From: an uncultured Lachnospiraceae bacterium
GTDB lineage: Bacteria; Bacillota; Clostridia; Lachnospirales; Lachnospiraceae
DNA length: 12,806 nucleotides
Direction of reading: 5' to 3'
NCBI GenBank assembly: GCA_910588565.1
Contig: CAJUPF010000079.1
Location: 1-12,806 of the forward strand
Of this stretch, positions 1 through 7,019 are shown in pieces. Position 1 is the stretch's first letter; every line of letters begins with the position of its first letter. The notes below the pieces were generated by a model. It searched no databases. It saw nothing but the letters and a program-made list of their open reading frames with translations, and had not been told where the DNA came from. A program made the position numbers and the translations under genes.

Positions 1-1146
1 TCTGAATACAGATCGGGTAGAGATGGCAATTAGATAATAATCGCCAGAACTATTGTTCTTCTCCCCTGTTACACGGACAGTCAGAATATGCTCTCCATAC
101 TCCAAATCTCCTGTATCAAACAGAAGTTCCGTTGCGTTTCTGCTTGCCGCGTAACAGTCTACCATAGTCTCGCTGCCGCCGTCCAGGGAAAAAGCGGCTA
201 TCCCATGATTAGAAGCCTTTGCGCCAAAATATTTCAGGCGGGTTCCCTTAAACCGGATGCGGCAGGTATCCCCGGCTGTGTTGGAATAATGGTTATCATT
301 CTGGTATGTGGAATTTTCCTTGCCATAAATCCAGCCATTCCCCTGATAATCAATTTCATAAAGACCCGTTCCTCTTCTGTTATCGTTTATGCTATAAGAA
401 GAACTTGTAAACGCTGGCTGCAGCTGTCCGGCTGATGAAGTTGCCGGAACCGGAACCAGATTGTCTGCAGAAAACGCATCGATATCAATCTCCACAACTG
501 CAGGCTCTAACCCATCGGATGTAACCGTAAACTGAGCCGTACCAACGGAATCCCGGACAGACTGTACCAGAAAAGCGATTCTGCCTGCTTCAAGTTCTGC
601 ATTTCTCTCTGAAATCAACGTCGCTTCCACACCATCTGTCTGGGCAACCTGAATCTGATTCTTCGCAAATGGCACCTGGTTTCCTTCTGCATCCACTGCG
701 AGAACAGAAACGCTGGTCATATCTGTTCCATCTGCTGTCAAAGTACTGTAATCCGCTTTTGCCATCAGCTTAACAGCCTCGCCAGGCGTCTTGCGGACAC
801 ACTCCTCTGCCTGCGCGCCGTCTATATATCCAACGGCTTTTAACTCCCCTGCTTCATAAGATATTCCGGTAAATTCATAAATCGGGTGAGGAAGATTTGT
901 ATATTTATTCGGTTTCATTTTTCCTTTGCTCTTGCCGTTTACAAACAGCTCCACTTCATCACAGTTGCTCATAACATAAACTGTACTTGATGTATCTGCT
1001 GTCCAGCGATTGGAGATATAGACAAGCGGCTCTGACTTATCCGCATCTGCCTGAGAACGATATAAGTATGCCACCGGTTTCTCATGGCGGAAAATATCAT
1101 ACAAACCACTGTAAAATACATGCTCTGTATTTGTATAATTCACCTC
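1..1146 (-). pseudogene. GH2 beta-galactosidase, C-terminal part, out of frame and cut by window edge
   Basis: I translated this stretch by hand. It stays open for about 380 codons to position 1, in a different frame from the N-terminal part. It begins EVNYTNTEHVFYSGLYDIF and continues RHEKPVAYLYRSQ, which matches the end of the GH2 barrel (usual pattern: YHGVMDIFR..K.A...Y.SQ). After that come a beta-sandwich with DEVELFVNGKSKG, typical of the GH2 domain after the barrel, and an invasin-like Ig domain (ADYSTLTADGTDMTSVSVLAVDA). Last is a galactose-binding-like beta-sandwich with GNGWIYGKENSTYQNDNHYSN and TCRIRFKGTRLKYFGAKASN, a type often appended to secreted glycosidases. No start codon with a usable ribosome site precedes it, so it is unlikely to be made alone. 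By comparison with the family layout, roughly 100-130 residues are missing between the two parts, including the nucleophile segment. That number is an estimate from memory of the family. Confidence 0.85.
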
Positions 1147-2561
1147 CTGGTAGGATCAAGCGCCTTTGAAATCGCATCACATTCCTGATTAAATTTAAGA
1201 TTTCCGCCGGATCTGGATTCATTTGGCCTTGCGCCCCAGCTGATAATCGAAGGATGATTCCTGTCACGCAAAATCAGCTCTTCCAGATTGTACTTAAATT
1301 CATTCTTCCATGCCTCATCGCCAACATGCTGCCATCCCGGCGGCTCCTCAAATACCAAAAGCCCAATCTCATCGCAGCGATCCAAAAATGAAATGTCCTG
1401 CGGATAATGTGAACACCGCACCGCATTGATGCCATTTGCCTTAATCAAATCCGCATCCTGCACCTGCAGCTTATCCGGTACAGCGCGGCCAATCCACGGC
1501 CACTGCTCGTGGCGGTTGATACCGGCAATCGTAATCGGTTCCCCATTTAGATAAAATCTGCCGTCCTCCGGCCCTGTCTTAAATTCAAAAAAACGCATTC
1601 CAAACCTGGTGTGACAGGTATCCACTTCCGTATTGCCATCGTATACTGTTGTAACAGCCGTATACAAATAAGGATCGTCCAGATTCCATAGATGCGGATT
1701 GGAAATCTCAGCTGTCGTCATTTCCACATTTGACATTGTGCCTGCCGGAATCTTGGCCTGTGTGGAAGCGGAGATAACTTCAACCCCTTCTGCGTCAAGC
1801 ACAGATGTTTTTATAGTAACGGATTTTGTCTGAGCAGAGCTGTTCAACATATCGACACTGTTTTTTACCATGCCTTTTTCTTTTGTCAGCTCTGGCGTTG
1901 TGACAAATACACGCTCCACATGGACAGGATCGGTAATCGTCATTGTCACGTCGCGTACAATACCGCCAAACAGGCAGTAGTCTACATTTCCTCCCTCCGG
2001 CGGAATCTGCGGCTGCCTTTCCGAATTTACCCGGACTGCCAGAATATTCTCTCTTCCATCTGTATAAACAGCATCTGTGATATCCACAGAAAATCCTGTA
2101 TAAGCGCCCTTATGGCTTTCCAAAAGCGCCCCATTCAAATAAACATCCGCAACCGTAGCCACGCCTTCAAAATCTACCGTTATATGCTTTCCCGCATAAG
2201 AAGACGGCAGTGTAAAATGCCTGCGGTACCAGGAACGAAAACGGTATGAGGCGATTTCATTGGGAAAGTTGCTCCCCTTATGCGTCTCTAAAACCGTATT
2301 CGCATGAGGTACTGACACCTGCTCAAAACCAGAATCATCCAATATAACTGCTGCTCCATTTTCATAATCCGCACTGCTGTACAGCCAGTCCGTATTAAAG
2401 TTCAAAACCTCCCGTCCCTGCTTCTGCGTCTGTGTCGCCGCATCCGCTGCCGGAAGATTTCCCGCGTAACTGTCCGCTCCAGTCACAAGCAAACCCGCGG
2501 CCAACAGGGCACAGAAGACCTTTTTGATGCCCTTTTGACATCTGCGTTTTATTACTCCCAT
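1140..2561 (-). pseudogene. GH2 beta-galactosidase, N-terminal part, cut short at a deletion joint
   Basis: This is the first 473 codons of a secreted glycoside hydrolase family 2 enzyme, probably a beta-galactosidase. The ATG is preceded by an AAGGAG ribosome site at good spacing. Residues 1-34 form a Sec signal peptide (basic start, then VFCALLAAGLLVTGA). A sugar-binding jelly-roll domain lies at about 50-210, an Ig-like domain at about 213-325, and the start of the TIM barrel from about 326. The motif NHPSIISWGARPNES carries the family's general acid/base glutamate, here E448. The frame then ends abruptly at ALDPTRR and TGA, where relatives continue through the barrel to the nucleophile. 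The rest of the protein resumes at once in another frame (see the 1-1146 entry), so this is one gene broken by an internal deletion. An export signal and the upstream sensor genes suggest extracellular galactoside cleavage. The exact substrate is inference; beta-glucuronidase-like GH2 members are an alternative. Confidence 0.88.
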
Positions 2562-2588
2562 TATCTCTTCTCCTTTACCGAATTATTT

Positions 2589-2627
2589 GATAATTGGGAA
2601 AATCCTGTCCGGCTTCTTCCAATTATC
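2589..2627. promoter_or_regulatory. Inverted repeat in the leader of the GH2 gene
   Basis: A perfect 9-bp inverted repeat, GATAATTGG (2589-2597) and CCAATTATC (2619-2627), is separated by 21 bp. It lies 28 bp before the GH2 start codon. It could be an mRNA hairpin in the leader or an operator half-site pair. There is no T-tract next to it, so it is not a convincing terminator. Function is not known. Confidence 0.4.
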
Positions 2628-2676
2628 CACAAGCAGCATCTGCCCAGATATCTGCAGCCTGAACAGATGCCAAACA

Positions 2677-2814
2677 GGTAACAGTTCAGGCAGGCCTGCG
2701 CATTTACTGCGCTGGCCGTACCAAAACATAGAGCCTGGAAGCATCCAGCCCCTCGCCGGAGGCGACTTTTCATGGGCTGGATGCCGTAACAGTGAAGGTA
2801 TCTGAACTGTTACC
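2677..2814. mobile_element. MITE-like element with 13-bp terminal inverted repeats and a 6-bp direct flank
   Basis: The ends GGTAACAGTTCAG (2677-2689) and CTGAACTGTTACC (2802-2814) are perfect inverted copies. The element is flanked on both sides by CAAACA (2671-2676 and 2815-2820), which looks like a target-site duplication. The 138-bp interior holds no gene but is highly folded. One hairpin at 2693-2717 has GGCC and GCGCA arms. A second at 2741-2784 has GCATCCAGCCC and GGGCTGGATGC arms, with a TCGCC/GGCGA hairpin inside it. It sits between the response regulator and the GH2 gene. The GCATCCAGCCCAT motif and the GTTACAGTTCA-type end return at the right edge of the window, so it belongs to a dispersed family. 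It would need a transposase supplied in trans. Confidence 0.72.
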
Positions 2815-2830
2815 CAAACATATATTTCAT

Positions 2831-2859
2831 ATTATATAAAAATTCCGATCCTGTTTACA
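2831..2859 (-). promoter_or_regulatory. Candidate promoter upstream of the MITE and GH2 gene
   Basis: On the minus strand a perfect -10 box TATAAT (2836-2831) lies 17 bp after TGTAAA (2859-2854), a weak -35 match (3 of 6). The stretch is AT-rich and lies just after the response-regulator stop. If used, it would drive the GH2 gene through the MITE, placing the folded element in the 5' leader. The weak -35 box would fit an activator-dependent promoter, which is inference. Confidence 0.33.
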
Positions 2860-2886
2860 TGGAAATAATTTTGTATTCCTGGTAAA

Positions 2887-3608
2887 TTATTTTATTTTTT
2901 TGCGGAATCTGCCCGGGGATATTCCTTCTGTTTTTTTAAACACTTTGCTGAAATAAAAATAATCCTTAAATCCTACCATTTTTGCAATCGCTTCCAGAGA
3001 AAGCCGTTCATCTTTCATCAGCTCCTGCGCCTTTTTGATACGGATAGACGCAAGATAATTGGGAAAAGACATGCCAAGCCGTTCTTTTAGCAATACACTA
3101 AGTCTGCTGTCGCTGATATAATATTTTTCTGCAAGCCCTTTTAAAGTAATATCTTCACAGCAATCCTTCTGAATCTCCAAAAGAATTTCCTCAATACCAA
3201 AAGAAACATTCTCCACTTCCCCATAAGCTTTCGTTCCATCCAGCTCCAGAATCAGCTCTTCTAAAATATCTTTTAAATCTTCTTCCTCCACAGGCTTTAA
3301 CAGATAATCCGACGCCCCCATTTTCAACGCCTTTCTTGCATAGTCAAATTCTGCATAACCACTGATAAAAATAACCTTTGTATCCATTCCCTCCCCGCGC
3401 ATCTGCTGCACAAGCTCCAGGCCGGTCAGACCCGGCATACGGATATCTGCCAGCAGAATATCCGGATTTTTTCTCTCAGCCTGTTCCAGGCCTCTATTCC
3501 ATCCTCAGCTTCCCCGTCGACCAAAAGCGGAAGTTCCATCTCCTGAATGATTTTTTTCATCGCTTTTCTTTCCCAGGCTTCATCATCCGCCAGAAAAACC
3601 CGATACAT
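2887..3608 (-). pseudogene. YesN-type response regulator (receiver + AraC-type HTH), frameshifted
   Basis: This would be a cytoplasmic transcription factor activated by its partner kinase. The ATG at 3608 overlaps the kinase stop as TGATG and follows GGAGG, so translation is coupled; a TTG three bases earlier is less likely. The first frame reads MYRVFLADDEAWERKAMKK and on to EDGIEA, the start of a receiver domain with the acidic DD pair at residues 8-9. It then runs out of phase. Shifting frame at about 3489-3491 (CTGGAA onward) restores LEQAERKNPDILLADIRMPG, with phospho-acceptor D55, then ISGYAEFDYARKAL and the KP motif (YLLKPV). The C-terminal part holds two helix-turn-helix segments of AraC type, including LEAIAKMVGFKDYFYFSKVF and ISPGRFRKK. 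One base appears to be lost in a GCxCTGG context. Corrected length is about 240 residues, normal for a short YesN protein. As read here it makes only about 60 residues and no DNA-binding domain. Confidence 0.9.
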
Positions 3609-5323
3609 CAAAAATCCCTCCTGTCTTTTATATTATCTGCAAATTCAATTCTGACACTTGTCCCCTCGTTTTCCCTGCTGTCTATAAAAAAGTCCATGTC
3701 CTCCCCATAGAATAGTTTCAGACGCTGGTAGACATTCGGCAGTCCAATCCCCTGTCCTTTCTGCCCGCCCGCCAGAGAGTTCCGAAGAACTTTAAGCTTT
3801 TCCTCTGACATGCCGCATCCATTATCTTCTACCTTCAGGCACAGCCTGTCCCCTCTCGCCATAGCAACCGAAGCGGTTACGGCACCGCCGCCCACGTTCC
3901 GTTCCAATCCATGAAATACTGCATTTTCTATAATCGGCTGAAGAATCATTTTAATCATTGGCCTGGCCGCCGCCTGTTCCTCTGCTTCTATCTGAATCTT
4001 AATCTTACCATTGAAACGGTAATCAATAATTTTGGCATATTCCCTGACATAACTAATCTCTTCTTCCACGGCTACAATATGCTCTTCCCTTACAGCAAAC
4101 CGAAACATCCTTGACAATGCCATTGTAATCGCAGCAATTGGTTTCTGATCGTTTAAAACAGCCATTGCCCGGATGCAGTCTAGCGTATTATAGAGAAAAT
4201 GCGGATGAATCTGGTTCTGATACACCAGGATCTGAAGCTGTTTTTTGGCCAGTTCCGTCTGATATGCCCACTCCTTCATCTCCTGGAGCTGCGCATTTTT
4301 CCGCTCAATATTATCCAACATCTGATTTAGCCCCTGCTCCACCTTGCCGATTTCATTTTTATCCTTTACTTCAATGCGCAGTTTTGGGTTCCAAGATACC
4401 GTTCCCACAAAGTCATCCATTTCCTGAATCGGACGCACCAGATTTCGGTAGCAGATCACAAGAAGTAACAGTACCAGGATTGCAGCCAGCAGATAAGCAG
4501 CGGCAATTAACCCCATCTCCTTTGATATTTCCCTGTACAGACCTGCATTCCGCCTTTTCAGTACCAGAGTCCAGCCATCTATGGCAAGCTCCCTGACATA
4601 CGGACAGCTGACGGCGCTTCCATCGCCTTCTTCCTGATCCAGCCGCTTTGCTTCCTCTCCCTGGGCAGAAGCCAGAATACGTCTGTCCCGATCAATCAGA
4701 TAGAGTTCTTCCCCGGAGGAAAGCTGCGCATCTTTGAGAATTTCCATCAGCTCCTGTGTTTTCACCACAACAACACACAGTCCAATCTACTCTTCAAAAT
4801 TTTTGCTCTCCAGTTCAAACACAGGAAAAAACAATGTATAGCAGGGTTCCTGTGTCACCGGAAGCTCAAACAATCCGCTATAGCCAAGCTGTGTTTTCCA
4901 TTCCTGTAAAAAATCCGACTCCTCCAGTTCTTCTGTTTCTTTCCCCGCACTTGCAATTCTTGCCATATCTTTATCATATAAAGAAATATCCGCAATACTG
5001 CTGTCCATAAGAAATGTATTGGCAAAAACCATGGAAACAGCTTCATTTGACGTTACCCGCTCTGTGGAATCCTGAAAAAAGCAGGAATATACCGTAGGCG
5101 AATAAGCCATTGAGGATATGATCTGTATCATGTTATGATGATAACTGTCAAACTTCTTTACCATTTGCTCCATCATCCCCTCTTCCACCTGGCGCATGGA
5201 TTCCTCCGCCGTTCCCCTGATATAATTTCCGGTAAATAAAAATGCCCCAAGCAGCACAAGAAAGACAGCTCCCCCTACCAATATCAGTTTTTGAAACGTC
5301 GTTCCCTTTATTTTTGCAGACAT
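3608..5323 (-). pseudogene. YesM-type sensor histidine kinase with an in-frame TAG codon
   Basis: This is a membrane sensor kinase of the LytS/YesM (His_kinase) group. The start is the ATG at 5323, which has AGGAG seven bases upstream; the earlier ATG at 5347 lies inside the binding-protein gene with no such site. A first membrane helix lies at residues 12-31, then an extracytoplasmic sensor domain, a second helix at about 270-292, a HAMP linker to about 345, and the kinase core. Visible motifs are QNQIHPHFLYNTLD with the likely phospho-acceptor H375, the N box QPIIENAVFHGLE, and the ATP-lid glycines EDNGCGM and GQGIGLPNVYQRL. Codon 179 (4789-4787) is TAG, and both sides are in the same frame: FELESKNFEE, stop, IGLCVVVVKTQELMEIL. 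The full frame would be 571 residues. The gene overlaps the binding-protein gene by 16 bp and the regulator by one base. As read, only half a sensor domain is made. A sequencing error or suppression of TAG are the alternatives. Confidence 0.9.
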
Positions 5324-6927
5324 ATTGACTCTCCTGTCTCTAAGCATTTCTGCTGATACAGCCGATCCTTTTGCCTGTCCAAATCTTTGATATGATTTTG
5401 TTCCAGATATTGCAGCAGCGCTGCATATCTGCCCTCAAATTCTTCCTGGCTGCCAGCCAGAAGGATCGTTGTAATTTCCCTTCGGATATAAGTATTTAAC
5501 TTCTCTTCCAGCGCCTTCCCCTCTCCCTCTAAGCTGCCGTCCAGTAAAGCCGCATTATAAATCTCCATCTCCGGCGACTTTGCGTAAGCCACCTTTATCT
5601 GGCTGGCCGCCTCCTCCGCACTCCCCTCTTCATAAGGAGCCAGCACACTTACAAGCCATGCCATATTCCCAAAAGGCCACCAGACGCTGGTCTCATTTTT
5701 ATCCGGATGTTCCTCCTGGTTAAACCGTTTTACCAGGCCGAAAGTATCCTTCAGATAGTCCACGCCTTCCAGCCCGCAGTCCCAGAGCAGCAGCCCTTCC
5801 TCGCTTGTCATATAATCCAGCCAGACTGCCAGTTCCACAGGATGCTCACAGGATTTTGACAAAAAAGTATTCAGCCATCCTGTCGTAGCCGTATTCCGCT
5901 TTCCCCAGACAGGAGATTTTCCGGATTCGGAATAAATCGCTCCGGAAGAAACCCATTCCAATGCGTTGATATCTGTATTCACGATATTCCCGATAAAACA
6001 TAGTACCTGCCCGCTGGCAAGTGTTTCTTTTACCTTCCGATTCTGCCAGGTCATCTGCTCCGGCGCGGCATATCCTTCCCGCAGCAACAAATTTAAAAAC
6101 TGCATCGCTTCTTTTGTTTCCGGCTGCAGAATGGGTGAAACATAGGTACCGTCTTCTCCAATAGGCAGCATACCAAATGTTTCCCGCAAAAATTCCAGCG
6201 TAAAATCCTGATAATCTTTTCCATCCACCAATAACGGGAGGATCGTTTCCTCATGCTGCAGATTCCATTCCCTGGCTTTGGCAAACGCTTCCAGCAGCTG
6301 TGCTTTTGTTTTGCATTCGTCTGCAGAAATATCCAGTTTGTTTAAAAGTTCCCGGTTCCAGATAATCCCGGTATTCCACAGGTACTTTTCCTCATCCACA
6401 TAGCATTTTGCACTGGGAACCCAATGCTTTCTGGCATCCTCAGAATCTATATGCGAAGGCCACGCATACCATCCGCCGTCACGTTCCACCAGTTTCTCCC
6501 TGATATCCTCCGGAAAATCCTTCAAAATATGAGAATCTGGCAGATATGTTTTAAAAAATTCTTCCAGATCCCACACCTTTCCGGAATCCACAAGCTGACT
6601 GATCAGTGTATCATTCACTACCGAAACCATATCCGGCAGTTCTCCGTACATCAGCTGCAGGCTCAGCTGTTTATCCGCATCCTGAGCCGGTATATTTGTG
6701 TCAACTATCACACCCGTTTTATCTGAAATCTCTCCTGTGATACTGCCGTTCTTTGTCTCCCACTTTGGAGGCCTCCAAAAGTCCACATCACAGAACAGGG
6801 AAAGACGGACATACTCCATCGCTTTTTCTCTCTGCGTTTTCATCTGTGCGCCGCCAACGCCAAACAGCAGACAGCCCAGCAGTATCAGCAGCAGAAAAAC
6901 GGACAGATATCGTTTTTTCATCTCCAT
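5308..6927 (-). CDS. Extracellular sugar-binding protein (ABC family 1 type), probable sensor partner
   Basis: The 539-residue protein resembles large solute-binding proteins of the LplA/family 1 kind found beside YesM/YesN genes. Visible features are a basic N-terminus, a hydrophobic stretch FLLLILLGCLLFGVGG, then ELPDMVSVVNDTLISQLVDSG and VWDLEEFFKTYLPDS, which fit the usual 'P D v ... G l l D L' region. NTGIIWNRELLNKL and WLDYMTSEEGLLLWDCGLEG are likewise typical. C19 sits in LLGC, a loose lipobox. More hydrophobic residues follow it, so the anchor could be an uncleaved helix instead of a lipid. The first ATG is preferred because GGGAGG lies at proper spacing. The 3' end overlaps the kinase gene by 16 bp, which implies coupled synthesis. 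No permease genes are present, so a role in delivering sugar occupancy to the kinase is more likely than transport. The ligand is unknown; a galactoside is inferred from its neighbours. Confidence 0.87.
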   Translation of the reverse strand: MEMKKRYLSVFLLLILLGCLLFGVGGAQMKTQREKAMEYVRLSLFCDVDFWRPPKWETKNGSITGEISDKTGVIVDTNIPAQDADKQLSLQLMYGELPDMVSVVNDTLISQLVDSGKVWDLEEFFKTYLPDSHILKDFPEDIREKLVERDGGWYAWPSHIDSEDARKHWVPSAKCYVDEEKYLWNTGIIWNRELLNKLDISADECKTKAQLLEAFAKAREWNLQHEETILPLLVDGKDYQDFTLEFLRETFGMLPIGEDGTYVSPILQPETKEAMQFLNLLLREGYAAPEQMTWQNRKVKETLASGQVLCFIGNIVNTDINALEWVSSGAIYSESGKSPVWGKRNTATTGWLNTFLSKSCEHPVELAVWLDYMTSEEGLLLWDCGLEGVDYLKDTFGLVKRFNQEEHPDKNETSVWWPFGNMAWLVSVLAPYEEGSAEEAASQIKVAYAKSPEMEIYNAALLDGSLEGEGKALEEKLNTYIRREITTILLAGSQEEFEGRYAALLQYLEQNHIKDLDRQKDRLYQQKCLETGESICLQK

Positions 6928-6950
6928 GTTTCAAAATCCTCCCGTAAACC

Positions 6951-6991
6951 AAAAGACCTGTACGTATTCCGTAAAGGAACCGTCACAGGCC
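6951..6991 (-). promoter_or_regulatory. Hairpin between GH35 and binding-protein genes, possible attenuator
   Basis: On the minus strand, GGCCTGT (6991-6985) can pair with ACAGGTC (6961-6955) with one G-T pair, and an inner GTTCC/GGAAT pair surrounds TTTAC. TTTT follows (6954-6951). It lies in the 92-bp gap upstream of the binding-protein ribosome site. It could be a weak terminator or a transcript-stabilising hairpin that sets GH35 apart from the sensor genes. The T-tract is short, so I rate it low. I saw no strong promoter in this gap. Confidence 0.33.
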
Positions 6992-7019
6992 TTTCTTCCA
7001 TATGGTATCTGTCGTTTAC

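Noticed and set aside
88..435. 115-codon plus-strand open frame over the GH2 C-terminal part
   Set aside because: It is antisense to a clearly coding minus-strand frame and its translation has no domain-like pattern.
1139..1148. AGGAGGTGA on the minus strand at the GH2 break, which looks like a strong ribosome binding site for the C-terminal part
   Set aside because: It arises at the deletion joint over PTRR-stop codons. The nearest ATG is about 21 bases away and in a different frame from the GH2 C-terminal part, so it would not rescue that fragment.
2561..2805. Short open frames on both strands across the repeat region
   Set aside because: They lie over the palindromic MITE and GH2 leader, have no ribosome site and no recognisable protein features.
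2831..2836. The TATAAT box as a strong promoter
   Set aside because: The -10 box is perfect but the -35 match is only 3 of 6, so it is listed only as a low-confidence candidate.
4787..4789. TAG decoded as pyrrolysine or another amino acid
   Set aside because: Nothing nearby suggests a pyrrolysine system, sensor kinases are not known users, and the adjacent regulator is also broken. Simple nonsense mutation or read error is more likely.
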